Shown here: piece after piece, positions 1-11,245 of the stretch
Position numbering within the stretch: position 1 is the first letter of the stretch
Layout of the letters: each line of letters starts with the position of its first letter
Origin: Gyrodactylus bullatarudis
Taxonomy: Eukaryota; Platyhelminthes; Monogenea; Gyrodactylidea; Gyrodactylidae
Length of the DNA: 64,000 nucleotides
Direction of reading: 5' to 3'
Assembly: GCA_012064415.1 (NCBI GenBank)
Contig: SSNU01000042.1
Location: 405,822 to 469,821 of the forward strand
Position numbers and translations under genes: made by a program
Notes under the pieces: generated by a model
The model's database searches: none
Told to the model about the DNA's origin: nothing
What the model saw: only the letters and a program-made list of their open reading frames with translations

Positions 1-1553
1 AGAGAAAAAACAAATCAATGGAAATTCAATGACCTACAAGAAGAATTGAAATGAAAGTTAATCCTGAGAGTTTTTACTTTGGGCAAGGTTTCCTAACTAG
101 CTAAGTAGGTGAAAAAGTTTAGATCTTGGGCAGTAACCTTAACCCAATGTGTGGATTCTCTTTCTAATTCTACAGATTTTATTTTATTTTTTTGATTTCT
201 AAAATTCTGATAGAAAGAACATGTTAGTTTTCTTTTGGATCTATAACAAAAAGTAATAAGTTCTGTGATTGTGTGTAGTTACATGGTGTTATTTTCCTAC
301 ATGAAAAGAAAGAAGAAAATGACTGACATTTCCCTGCTTGCTCGCCCTCTTTCACACTGTCGAAATTTATGGGATTTTTCCCAAATATCTGTTTTTATTC
401 TGTATCAATATTTTTAACCTTTACATGAAATGTTTTCTCCAATAAACCTTCCTGTGGGACTGGCAATCATTCAGATTCGCAAATTTGCATGTCTATTCTT
501 AAATTTACTCAGTTTTAATTAAAGAAAAGTCTGTAGTCAAGTTTCTTCGCTACTGAGATACATATTTATACGATAATGGTTATGCCAGTTTTATTGGGTC
601 TCACCCAACAAAGTTGAAGATGAGAACTGGTTTTACAAATTTCTCAACGTTTCACCCTCTGAATTCCAAGAAAAATTCAATTAGACGTTTGTTGATTTCA
701 AATATTTGAAGTCATGGATATCTAGATGAGAAAAGGGTTGAGTTTTTCAATAAACTTTTCCCCTTAAATTTGATTCCTAATTATATCTTCGAATGATCAT
801 TTATAATCGTTTTATACTCTATTGATTTTGAGGCTCTTGTTAGTTTTTTGCTAAAGGATTCAAATTATTATTAGGAATGAACTTATTCTTGTCATTTTTC
901 TCTTTGATTAAAAATCAATGAGCCCCAACTATCACTAGACACATTGAGTGAGAAGGAGATGGGAAAAAACTGTGATAGCTAAAGGCTCATCTCGTTAAAT
1001 AATTTACTCATTGTCACACCTAGCCTACTACACATATCTGGGAGGCAATAGAGACGTTCTCATTCTTCTATAGAGTCTGATATTTAAAATCTATATATAT
1101 ATTTTACAATGTGTATATTAGGGTAATGTACAATGCTCAATTGTTTATAACCGAGAAAAACACATTTTTGAAAATCGAAATGAAAGTTTTCATGCTCCCA
1201 TCATCAAAATTCATCTAATTTGCTTTCAACTTGTGAAAAAAGATATTCAAAAATCTTAATTTTCTCGTAGTGGCGCGTGTTCAAAATTTTTTGTTTTCAA
1301 TCAAGATTTTGTTGATTAGAACAAACTCGAAAACGTATTATTATACATGGGAAAAAAACGTTTAGTTTTCAATTTTCTTTCAAAATGAGATTAAGGCTGA
1401 GAAAAGTTGAGAAATTAAGCTTACTCTAGTGTATATAAAGAGAAATACTCATTTAATTATAATTAAAGTTTGAACAAATCAATCAACCTAGAAGTGGACG
1501 ATATTTGATAGTAAGATTGAGATTTCAATTTGAAATTACAGGATAAAACTCAC
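1..1553. other. Gene-poor region, probably intron of the Ser-rich gene
   Basis: No coding exon is recognisable on either strand. The sequence is AT-rich and holds one copy of a MITE-like repeat at about 1112-1437. It probably belongs to the intron that follows the exon ending at 1554, whose next exon would lie left of the window. Confidence 0.4.
1112..1437. repeat. MITE-like repeat, family R1 (copy 1 of 3)
   Basis: This segment shares phrases with 50062-50483 and 38157-38640: a start like TATATTAGGGTAAT, then AACCGAGAAAAACACA, then ACAAACTCGAAAACGTAT, and an end like TTACTCTAGTGTATATA. The two ends are imperfect inverted repeats of about 15 bp with TA-rich flanks, as in Tc1/mariner-type MITEs. 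There is no coding capacity. Confidence 0.6.
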
Positions 1554-2694
1554 CATTTGAGCTAAGGGTTATTTCATCGATATCTGCCTTGTTGGCAACC
1601 TGAAACCAGGTAATTCTTTGGTTTGTCTCCTGGTTGTGGAGCCAGTCTTCACCGTAAAAGTCCTCTGAATCAATGTAGGGTAAATCAAGGCTCTCATGTG
1701 GATGCTCATGTCGACAGCCATCAAACCAGGTCTCTTGTTCTGATGTGAAGTAACTCTGTTGCGATAACTCCTGAATCATTCTCAAAGTATCATCGGGAAG
1801 GTCTTCAAAGCGTAAGAAAGCCTCTTCTTGACGGTTTGCTTGCATCAGAAGAGAATTGTTATCCGAGTAACTTGAAGAGCTCTCCTCGTCACTATCGGCC
1901 AAGGAACAATTTGAGGGAATGGACAACGAATTGGTTGTGGAATCCGTTGTGGTTTCAGAGGAAAACTGGAAATTCCTTCGATGACGAGGGGTCCAGGATG
2001 GACTTATATCGTACGGCAGGTTGGATCCGTAATCCTGTGTCGAACTAATCGAATTCTCATGGCAATCTTTGGCCAGGATACCTTCTAGTTCATTGTCGGT
2101 CTTTTGCAAGAGCTCAGAGACTCCGACGACCCCCGGGGACCTTTTGATCTGGGTGTTGTTCTGGGGGTTGGGATCTTCGTCGAAACCACTCTCACCATGA
2201 GAACTGGAGTAATGAAGGGATTTCACCTCTTGGTTTCCTCCAAAGGGAATTGGCGTGTTCATAGCAATCATACTTGACCTCGGTAGAGAAGAATGGCTCC
2301 AGTTATTTGTACTAATTGATGATTCATCTCGTTCTGATAGTCCAGCAGGAGAGCTCGTACGTATGTAGAATTCATCAAGTGTGGATTTTCCCAAGTTATT
2401 CGTTTCATCTAAATTATCTCGACCAATCAGATTCGTTTCAGCTATTGAATTGGATAATACAGCAGTTCTATTCGAGATTATGCTATGCAAATCGGAGGAG
2501 TCATTACTACTGCTACTGGCTGATGGTGAGTCAGATGATTTACTCGATGAGTTAGTCGGAGAGGACTCTGATGATGTAAATGCATTGGTTAGTTCAATAA
2601 CAGAGCTACAGGTTCTCTCAGACTCGTCTGTCTCCAAGATTGTCTCAAGATATGTATTTTTTATGGTACATTCATTTATAGAGCGATAAGCCAT
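1554..2694 (-). CDS. Ser-rich hypothetical protein, first coding exon (partial gene)
   Basis: The open frame starts at ATG 2694 and encodes about 380 residues before a good donor (GGTGAGTTT, intron starting at 1553). It is very rich in Ser, Asn, Thr, Asp and Glu, with Ser runs near residues 43-70 and 265-280 and an acidic C-terminal half. No signal peptide, membrane segment or known domain is visible, so it looks like an intrinsically disordered nuclear or cytoplasmic protein. The next exon was not found and probably lies off the left edge. I do not recognise the family. A disordered N-terminal part of a transcription factor or signalling adaptor would look like this, but nothing in the sequence shows it. 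Confidence 0.6.
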
Positions 2695-4540
2695 GCATCT
2701 AATAAAGTTCTTATCATCTGGTCTAAATAAAAAGAGAATTTCAATCTATCTAACCAAATATTATGGAATTCTGTTTGTTGCGGAAAAAAGCCAAAATTTA
2801 GCATTATTTTTCAATGATAACTTTAACCATTGTCTGCTAGAAAACTGTTTTTAAATATAGACTCAACCTCAAAAAATACATTTATTTGAAAGGTTTTTCA
2901 TGCATATTTTCATGGCCCTATTTATTACACACTCTTTTCTCCCTAGGATATGAACCTTTCAGTCGGAGAATCAATCGCTTATCTCGATCAAGATTAATCA
3001 CAATTCTACTCAAAAAGATAAAAAAGTGTGCTTCAAAAGGAATTTAAATAATTATTTGCATTAATTTACAAGTGACAAGAACCTTTAGATTCAATTAAAC
3101 CTATGTTGCTTGTCGTGTCAGGTTGAGTTCATTTTTAATCTTTTTAAATTCAAATTTGTTCTTTGTTTCTCAAATTTATTTTTACAGTGCAATAAAAATA
3201 CTCTCGAATCAGTATTAGTCATGAGTAGAGCCTCAAGTAATACTATAGATCTTAAAAGTTTGAATAATTTTCGATTTTAAGGTATCAATTTTTAATACTT
3301 GCATGAACTACTTATAAGTAAACCGAATAATAAATCGAAAAACTAATTAATGTTGAAGTTAAACTAAAACATCGAGATGCTCTCAAAATCATTACTTTCG
3401 GAGTTATTTTTGAGCTTAACAAATTGTTAGAAAATGAAAATCATCTCTCGAAAATTGCGGATTGAGTTCATTGATATGAATAAAGTATCATTTTTAAAAT
3501 AATACATTTTAAAAGGTAATACATTCTTGTAACGTTGAATCCTGATGTGATAAATTATCACTGATAATAGAAAATTCATTGTTTTAAATTGTTTTCATAT
3601 CAGAGGGTTTAAATAAGCAAGTTACAATGGAAAAAAGTAGCACCAAATACTTGAAATAATAAAAAAGTACAGCTTTATCGATAACAAAACTTACTGGATC
3701 ATTCATAACTGAGGTATTTTTGGAATTTTTCTGGCTTCTTTTCGGATGAGAACAATAATTCCTACCAGGCGTTGTGTAATAATCAGGGTCAACTCTAAGT
3801 TAAGACCACTCTATTCCCGTGTGTGTATTCTTTCTCTTGGGGTAACTCAGTTTAATTGACTTTTACAAAACTCATACATTTGTACATATATATATATAGA
3901 CAAAAAGTATAGGTGAACACTAAAGACTGGTTGTACAGTGTACACCACCATAGTCGATATATATGTATATGAGAACTATAGAACCAATATTACCCATGAC
4001 AACAATATTGTTTATTTTAAAATAAAATATACAGTAGCAAGCATATACATATTGTATGTCGCTCTCAAAAATGTACAATATCAGAGAGAAACGTTGGAAA
4101 GAAAATAATTCTCGATTAAGAGAAAATAAATGAGTGGAGAGGGGCGTGTATTTCTTTCGAGAGAGGGAAGTTCATGTTTTTTGTGTGCTAAATATGCCAA
4201 TCTCTCAAGTTGCCTAATCTCTTTTCCACCAGTACTTTAGACTCTAAAGTTTTTAGTAGTTAATGAGTTGATTCAAATCTAAAATTTGAAGGTTGGAATA
4301 GGGTACCACTTTTAAAATGTCACATAAAGTTAATAATAAAATAAATATGATAATAATACTTGGAAGTAGATTGGTGAATTTTAAATATATAAAACATTTG
4401 TTTTATTACTCAAGTATTTTAGATACTTAATTTATTTGTTATAGTGAGTTTGCCTAATATATAGGACATTTACCCCCTCTTATTTTGCAGTTATTTTTCT
4501 GAATGACAAAGAGACTAAGGGCTTTTTTACATCATGTCAT

Positions 4541-4617
4541 CGATAATACAAAAAAAACCAACACAATTCAAAGTAAATTTTGAGAGAAATAAGAGGGGGC
4601 AACTGTTCTCTAATTTA
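4541..4617. repeat. Short dispersed repeat R4 (copy 1)
   Basis: About 77 bp matching 5654-5730, sharing ATTCAAAGTAAA, then GAGAAATAAGAGG and GGCAACTGTTCTCTAAT. A more diverged inverted relative may lie at 7470-7525 (CTCTTATTCCACTTC followed by AATTGTGTTGG). Confidence 0.6.
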
Positions 4618-5653
4618 AACGTGAGTTTTTGGTGACGAGGGATAAGTGCTTAAGTCTTGTAGTATCTCTAATCAATTAAATTTTACTTGTATTATCGATA
4701 ATATGCTATCTTTTCATATATGCTCACATTTTCTTCGGAATTAAAATAAATCATTTTTGTCTAAAAACAGTAATTGATTGCTTGGAATTGTGGATTCAAG
4801 TTTTCCATTCTTTTCGAAATAAATATTCAATTTATTCGTGAATTTTAAACGAATCACTATTTCGATCACTTTTTTGAGAGTTTCTGAAGAATCAAAATCT
4901 CATTCGTAATGTTTTTTAGTTTAGAGTCGTGAAATCAACGAATTTTTTATCTCTTTCAGATTCATTTTGATTTCCCGCCTTAACAAATGATGAATGGTTA
5001 AATCTGATTCAATTTTTGAAATCCTGAATTTCGACTCTTGATACGTCTTATTTCCCAGATATTCATGAGCTATATAGATACAACACTCAAGGGTATCCTC
5101 AACATTTTAATAACCAAAAAAGTGAAAAGATATTAATTGTCAAGATTAGTAATATTTTGTTCTGTCCCCTTGCTCAAAAGTCTTTTCAGTGTTTACTACG
5201 GGATAAAAGTAATGTAATAATGTTCCATAAACATTGTTCATTCAATCTGAAGGACGGATTATTATTATTATTCCTAATAAGGAATGCTTTCAATACCCAA
5301 AAAATAATGGGGAAAGTCTAACCAACCATGGAGAGAGTTACCCTTCCCATTCATCCAGAGTATAAATCCCCATCGTCTTTTAATAACTCCTAATACTACT
5401 GCTAGCCAGGATAATTAGTTATAAATTTCAACTAAAAACAAAACACAGAGGTGTGAATTATCATTAAAAGGTTATTTCTTTGTTGAGTTTTATATTTACA
5501 ATAAACTCTTTATTTGAAGCAAACAATCATTATTATTTTTTTGAAATAAAAACATTTATTTAAAAAATAGAGTTTGCCAACAATAGCCATTTTCCCTCTG
5601 GACAACAGGGCTTCTCTTGCCTGAAACCCACCGCAAGGGATCGTTTTCATTTC

Positions 5654-5730
5654 ATCGATGTTAAAAAAAACCAACACGATTCAAAGTAAACCTGGCGAGA
5701 AATAAGAGGAGGCAACTGTTCTCTAATGCC
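5654..5730. repeat. Short dispersed repeat R4 (copy 2)
   Basis: Second copy of the 77-bp repeat at 4541-4617, in the same orientation and about 85 per cent similar by eye. Confidence 0.6.
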
Positions 5731-6484
5731 AATTTTCAGATACTTAAATACAAGATTTAAATATATATATATTATTATTATTCATCTTCAATAACCAGAC
5801 GATTTTCGAATTTCTTGCAGAACATGGTCTTCACCTTTTACTTACTTTATTTATATTTTTTTTTAGAAATTTTTATTAAGTATAAGTATATAATAAACAA
5901 AAATGGTTTAATCTGGACAATCATTATAAAATATAAGTTCCATATCTAACAAAGCAATTACTCTAAAGTTTAAGCTGTTTAGTGTCAACTGGTGCTATAA
6001 ACCCCACCTTGATAAATACTCAAATATTTATAAATCCGTGTGTCAATATAGATAATCTTTTCATGAAAATTTGGTTTTCTTTGACTTTATTGTATTGCAA
6101 ATGAAATACAGGAGAATGTATTTGTATTAAATACCTAAACTGAACTTGGTACAAAGATAGCGATCCTTCTCAGCCAGGGACCGAGATGTCAAAGAGAATG
6201 GTACATAATGATACATATTTTGGGTAAATTAAAAATCTTGTCTCCATGAGACATACCAGAAATCATTTTTCTTTACACTTTACAGTTATGACAAGGTGTT
6301 ATTTACACCTTTTTTGAGTCCACATTTACGGATTTTTTTCATGTTTCTTTCCGGTCCATACGTCAACACCCTTAGGATATTTTTATTCATAATAATTTTT
6401 GACTTTTTCTCCCAGATATGCTTCTGGTAGAGACGGAGTCTTTTTTTGTTAAATTCCGTATTCCAAATAATCCACGTATTGTAG

Positions 6485-6567
6485 TTAACCCTTTCGGTGC
6501 CTATGGACACATATGTCCATTTTCCAATGAACCTTCATAACTCTACCAGTTTGATAGGTTTCTGGGT
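6485..6567 (+). mobile_element. piggyBac-like MITE, truncated (copy 1)
   Basis: It begins TTAA-CCCTTTCGGTGCC, the TTAA target plus a CCC-starting terminal repeat typical of piggyBac-superfamily elements. It then matches the left half of the fuller copy at 7613-7838 (GGACA..ATGTCCATTTTCC, CTTCATAACTCTACC, GTTTGATAGGTTTCTGG). The match stops where a SINE sequence begins, so the right half has been lost or displaced. Confidence 0.6.
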
Positions 6568-6691
6568 CCCAGGTTCAAACCCTCCCACACTGGGCACATT
6601 AAACACTCTTTCTCTGTTCTCTTATTTGAACAATCATTAATCTTTATAATTCTGTATATAAATAAAAAATGTTCGATTTCAAAAAAAAAAT
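6568..6691 (+). mobile_element. tRNA-derived SINE, 5'-truncated copy
   Basis: It matches the 3' two thirds of the SINE at 10886-11093: GGTTCAAACCCTCCCACAC (B-box-like), then AACACTCTTTC, CTTATTTG and a TATAAATAAA region, ending in a run of A followed by (AT)n. The piggyBac-like MITE lies directly before it. Confidence 0.65.
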
Positions 6692-7612
6692 ATATATATA
6701 TTAGTATCATATATCATGAAATATATTAGTATTTAATTCAAAATCTATAGAGGCGAATAGAACTAAGAGAACTCAAGAATTAAAGATAGGGGACTCTGAC
6801 ATGTGTGTAATGAAAGAAGAACTGTGTCCATGATTTTTACCAACTAACCAATGGTTAGTAACCATGGCCTATTTTCCTTTATCTATGCTCAAAGTATTCA
6901 AGAATAGAGTGGTCTTCTTCAATAAAATAATTTGGTGATCTAATGTATTTATTGGAGAGTTGAAAAATTCATTCAATTTTTTAATTGAATAATTTTCATT
7001 GTACAAATTATAGATTAAATAATCAAGACGGGGGTGGACCTTGTAGAATTTTTGGACCGTGAGAAAAATTTGTTTTGGACTGGGGATCAATTTCATGTCT
7101 GTATGCCCAACTATCGAAAAGATGAAAAGTAAAATCGTTTGGGGGGAGATGGGGGGGGGACTTGTTTAGATAACTGTAGCAAGAAACATTTTCTCGGCAT
7201 GTTTATTTTTACTGCCATGTTCCTTACTGGACAGACAAGCCATCTGGTTCTCACGCATGAATTCACTGATCAATTTCATCAGCTTGCTTATGTATCTAAT
7301 GTAATGATAATTCCTCAGCCTTTGATTGTGTCAAGGGATTCGTTTTTTTAATCATTTCAATTGGAAATCATCATAGAAGACGTTTGTAGAATTAATGAAA
7401 TTTGAGATATTTTATTGAGTCTTGGCGAGAGATTTTTGGTTTAAATTTAAGGAATATAGTTAATAGCCTCACCTCTCTCTTATTCCACTTCAAAATCAGT
7501 TGGAATTGTGTTGGTATCTGTTATTGAATATGCAAGGGATTCATTTTCTTGTCAAAATATTCCAAGATCGAATATATATTTATAAACTATAAATAAACTA
7601 TTACATTGAAAT

Positions 7613-7838
7613 TCACTCTTTCGCTGCCGATGGACATTTATGTCCATTTTCCAATGTTTTTGAACCTTCATAACTCTACCCAGTTTGATAGGTTTCTGGA
7701 TCAATTAAAGTTTAAATTGAAGTCCACAATGTGAACTTGCATTAGTAATATTTTTGGCCAAATAACTTGGTATCTTTATACCTGAATTTTGGTTTTTATA
7801 AAAATTGTGAAATAGTCTCGGCACCGAAAGAGTTTAGG
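7613..7838. mobile_element. piggyBac-like MITE, nearly complete (copy 2)
   Basis: It starts CTCTTTCGCTGCCGATGG and ends TCGGCACCGAAAGAG, a terminal inverted repeat of about 15 bp with few mismatches. The total is about 225 bp with no coding capacity. The flanks (TTCA and TTTA) are decayed from TTAA. Halves of the same element occur at 6485 and 11111. Confidence 0.65.
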
Positions 7839-7984
7839 ACTTGTTTACTGAACAGATAGATCAAGATTGGAGTAAAACTTAAATGACACATGATCGACAT
7901 CAAATAAAAAATCACAATCCTTTGTTCATTTTCTTGTTTATCCCTTAAAGATAGATACCAAGGTAGATTGATATTAATAGAGAT

Positions 7985-8840
7985 AAATGCAAAATTATGC
8001 TCCCATGCAGTCTCCCTGCAACCCTCTTGGAATCGCTTCTACTTCCTGGAGAAATTGTCTCCTTTACTTCAGATCTAGGTTTCAGTATTTCTGATGGACT
8101 TAATTTGACTTAATTGACCCACTCTCTAATTTACCTAAGATTAATACCATAACTTTTTCTATTTTAAAATTCTCCAAGTCAATTAATTTAAAACTTAAAG
8201 CTTATAAAGCCTTTGTTTTGAATAATCTTGATTACATCTCTCCACTTGTTCCCTCTTTATCCATAGAAAAATCTTTGGAGATCGAGCATGTCCAATCCAG
8301 GTTTTTGTATTTTCTTTATCCAGATTTAGACTCGTATAATGCACGAATTTTGATATCTGGACTTAACCCTCTATGGGTTAGAAGATACGCAATAATTACA
8401 AAAACTTTTGTAAAATCAGCCAAAATTTTTGAAAATTCATATAATCTTAGATCTTCCTCCTTCTCCAATCATTATTTGTTATCTACATATAACATGATTG
8501 AAAACAAATTTAAAATATCAGAATGCAATGATTTGACTAATATTAAGGCAATCATGTTGCATATTAGATCTAAATTAGATTATACAAAAAGTCTACTTTA
8601 TCTTCAATAATTCCAGAATGATTTAATGAAATTTCTTGAAGGGCTTATTTAGTCATTATGTTATTTTTTAAATTTCTTTTATGAAACCTTTTTTCGGAAA
8701 TTGAACTTATTTATTGCCAACTTATCCAGATAACATTGAATTTATTTTGTATATCCTTGTACAGAACCTCTTTATTTTTATTTATTTTGTATATAATTAG
8801 TTTTAAATAAATATTGTCTAACAAAAAAAAATTTAATAGG
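7985..8840 (+). pseudogene. LINE (non-LTR retrotransposon) 3' end, reverse transcriptase C-terminal relic
   Basis: In-frame pieces read SFTSDLGFSISDGL at 8063-8104, with a broken frame, then KAYKAFVLNNLDYISPLVPS up to the stop at 8610. The phrase (K)AYxxFVxxxLDYxSPLxxP followed by IExVQxRFxxFL is the conserved region after the RT fingers-palm in Jockey/CR1/RTE-type non-LTR elements. The frame is interrupted and truncated at the 5' end, so the copy is dead. It ends in a T/A-rich 3' UTR and an A-run at about 8822-8830, as expected for retroposition. Confidence 0.65.
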
Positions 8841-9190
8841 GTTTTAGAATATGCAATTTTTTTCAAAAAAAACCAACCTCTAGTTTAGAAGATAATGTCC
8901 CAAAAAATGACAATTTTGAGACCTTGCAAATGGCCAGCTTTTTAATTTCAAGACATGACATAAAGGTGTCTTCAAACGCTGTAAGTGGTTTTTCAAAAAA
9001 CCGTTCTTTATATTTTTCAGGAAATTTTAATATTTTTTCAAGAACAAGTCATTTTAAAATTGTCATAACTTCTCAATAAACTATTTTAATTTGATAATTC
9101 ATATTTCATTCGAAAAAATATTAGTTCTTCTTTCAGAGAAGTGGTCAATAAACTATTTTTAGTTTCTTTAAAACATAATTATAGCTTGAG
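8841..9190 (+). repeat. Dispersed repeat family R2 (copy 1 of 3)
   Basis: About 350 bp related to 20870-21240 and, more distantly, 51985-52260. Shared phrases are CCCAAAAAATGACAATTTT-like, TTTTTAATTTCAAGA, TTTTTCAAAAAAC, AAATTGTCATAAC and ATTAGTTCTTCTTTCAGAG followed by AGTGGTCAATAAA. There is no coding frame. Confidence 0.6.
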
Positions 9191-9937
9191 AAAGAAACCT
9201 ATCCCCTATATGACCCGCTCGGGGCTTAAAATAGTTAAGAAGTGATTGGAATAAGAGGGGTTTCCTAAAATCTTGCAAGGAGAGGGAAGGAAAAGATTTT
9301 ACAATTAAACCTGTGTTAAATAAAAAGACCGGCTAAACTTAAGTTGGACCGAACACCCTAAAATCGTTAATATATCCCTTATAAGTAGTTATGTAATATA
9401 AAAATATTATATAATTAAATAATATTATCAATAAAAAGCATTAAATACTCACAAAATTAATTTATTGACAACATGAATTTATATCAAACTTTTTAGAACT
9501 TGTTCAGCAATAATTCCTGGATCAAGGTAAACGTTCATCTGAATACATGAAAACTGGCCAGTTTTAATCCAACACAAGTATAATCGATCCTCAGTTATCA
9601 ATACAATTATATTTAATACTCTGAAATATGATTAGGTTCTGTCATTGGCTTGAGTACCAACCTTTTTTAAAATTACTTCATGTCTAAACAAAACATATTT
9701 TTCAAAGGTACACTTCTTATTTAAATTAACTTATTTGTATGTTTTATTTTATTATTTATTTAAAAAATTGAAATCGCATGATTCTGTTCAACATGATAAG
9801 CCTTTTTTACGCTGAGAAATCTGAACTAAATTATGTATTTTTAATTCATTTCTAGTTAACTTGAAATTTGATCTCATTAAAAATTAAGACTTTAGTTCAT
9901 TAAGGATATAAAGGATATTATATGGAGAAATATAAAT

Positions 9938-10885
9938 TTATTCGAGAGGATATAGTTCATACATAATTTTAAGAAACTCATGCATTCTATTTTCTTTATA
10001 GTAATGCTTAAATAGATATTCTGAAATATAAGATTCTATTAAATCTCCCTTCTTATTTCTAATGTTCTTGAACATCCGTTTGAAAGCTCCCCAAATGGCT
10101 TTAATTCTGTTCGTATGCAACCCCTCTTTATTAACAAATTCATTCTTATGACAAACAGTAGATCTTGAATAACCGTTTATTACTATATCCTTGTGAATCT
10201 AACTTGATAGTTATTGTCTTCTCACACCTAGATGTTAGAGTTCGGATAAGCAAGTGTCAATTCCATAAGAGAGTCAAATAATATTCAACTCACTGTGGCG
10301 TTTCGTCCTTATTAGGACTTGTCAGTACACCATAGCCTGGATTCGAACCAGGGTCTTCAACGTTGTGAGGCAACGCTTCTAACCACAAGGCCAGAACCCC
10401 CGTTCGTCTCCTATCACTCAACACTCCGATAGTATAAGGACGAAACGCGTATACATCTGCCACCGTGAGTTGAATATTATTTGACTCTCTTATGGAAGTG
10501 ACACTTGCTTATCCGAACACTAACATCTAGGTGTGAGAAGACAATATCCATCAAGTTAGATTCACATGGATATAGTAATAACCAGTGACCACACTTAGCT
10601 AGTAGGTTTAATGTCTAAAAACAATGTAATTTCTACTTTGTGCTTATTGAATAACCGTACTTCTCTAAGCCAGCATATCCTTTCCATTCATCACTGACAA
10701 TATGTGATCCAGGAGCTATGTGCTTTCGTACTAGAGAGTGAAGAGTCGATTTGTCTCGCTCTTCAACGATTTTCATGAAGATATTTCCATCTTCATCAAC
10801 ACCTCCGAAAATCCATACTTGAGTGGCTAGTTCTCGGCCTTTATGGAATTTTCTTCTTACAAGACCTATTTTATACCTACAGTAT
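9938..10885 (-). pseudogene. Merlin (IS1016/ISXO2-like) DNA transposase, interrupted and dead
   Basis: Reading from 10885 downward, translated pieces give RRKFHKGRELATQVWIFGG, then VDEDGNIFMKIVEERDKSTL and IAPGSHIVSDEWKGYAGL, followed by HKNEFVN and HTNRIKAIWGAFKRMFKNI. This is the ISXO2-like DDE transposase fold used by Merlin elements. The SDEW Asp is present. At the position of the usual catalytic Glu in HTNxIEGxW there is Lys (HTNRIKAIW), so this copy is probably inactive. A 470-bp element splits the frame between 10176 and 10647, flanked by a 12-bp duplication. The N-terminal part is lost at a SINE near 10886. Confidence 0.75.
10177..10646. mobile_element. Foldback element with long inverted arms and tRNA-like core (copy 1)
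   Basis: Inverted arms of about 125-150 bp: 10177-10300 matches 10440-10590 in reverse, including CTTCTCACACCTAGATGTTAG and GCAAGTGTCA. The core carries, on the minus strand, a tRNA-like segment with GTGGTTAGAAGCGTTGCCTCAC and a perfect B box GGTTCGAATCC. The insertion is flanked by the direct repeat TTGAATAACCGT (10165-10176 and 10647-10658), a 12-bp target duplication inside the Merlin transposase. A decayed second copy lies at 51085-51245. Confidence 0.75.
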
Positions 10886-11093
10886 TACTTCTCACCTCTT
10901 TGATGGTTAGCCCAAGCTCAAGAGTTGGCGTAGGGGTATTTCTCTCACCTCTCATTCGGACCCTCTTTCTCTCGGTCTTAGGTTCAAACCCTCCCACACC
11001 GGGCATATGGAACACTCTTTCCTTGTTCCCTTATTTGTACAAATCATTTCTATAAATAAATATAAATGTTTCAATTTCAAAAAAAAGTATCTT
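10886..11093 (+). mobile_element. tRNA-derived SINE (fuller copy)
   Basis: It has a weak A-box-like GATGGTTAGCCCAAG, then a B-box-like GGTTCAAACCCTCCC, a body shared with 6568-6691, and a 3' end TATAAATAAATATAAATG followed by A-rich sequence. The A and B box arrangement within about 100 bp of the start indicates an origin from a tRNA gene. It truncates the Merlin transposase on its left and abuts a piggyBac-like MITE on its right. Confidence 0.65.
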
Positions 11094-11110
11094 GAAACTA
11101 TTATTGATTA

Positions 11111-11245
11111 ACCCTTTGGGTGCCGAGGCTATTTCACAATTTTTATAAAAACCAAAATTTACCTATGAAGATACCAAGTTATTTGGCCAAAAATATTACT
11201 ACTAATGCAAGTTCACATTGTGGGCTTCAATTCAAACTTTGAGGG
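11111..11245 (-). mobile_element. piggyBac-like MITE, half copy (copy 3)
   Basis: TTAA-CCCTTTGGGTGCCGAGG is followed by sequence matching the right half of the 7613-7838 copy in reverse orientation (CTATTTCACAATTTTTATAAA, GATACCAAGTTATTTGGCC). The intact TTAA adjoining the CCC end supports the piggyBac assignment. The other terminus is missing. Confidence 0.6.

Larger units (their letters stand above)
2695..6483. other. Gene-free intergenic DNA
   Basis: AT-rich DNA without a convincing exon. It contains a pair of related repeats (4541-4617 and 5654-5730), short AT microsatellites (about 3890 and 5762) and no RNA gene that I can see. A 74-codon minus-strand frame at 6286-6510 overlaps a repeat end and shows no family resemblance. 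Confidence 0.5.

Noticed and set aside
5762..5785. AT and ATT microsatellites (also near 3890 and 6690)
   Set aside because: Ordinary simple repeats in AT-rich DNA; no sign of function.
6286..6510. 74-codon minus-strand frame, considered as a transposase fragment
   Set aside because: It overlaps the end of the piggyBac-like MITE and shows Lys/Asn-rich composition only; no transposase motif.
6869..7351. Frames of 75 (minus) and 70 (plus) codons around 7 kb
   Set aside because: No motif or splice context; the plus frame starts in a G-run (ggggggagatggggggggg) and looks like chance.
10320..10410. Possible tRNA-Val gene on the minus strand
   Set aside because: The B box is perfect and the A box fair, but the anticodon arm does not pair into a 5-bp stem with a 7-base loop, and the segment sits inside a mobile element. 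It is tRNA-derived, not a working tRNA.
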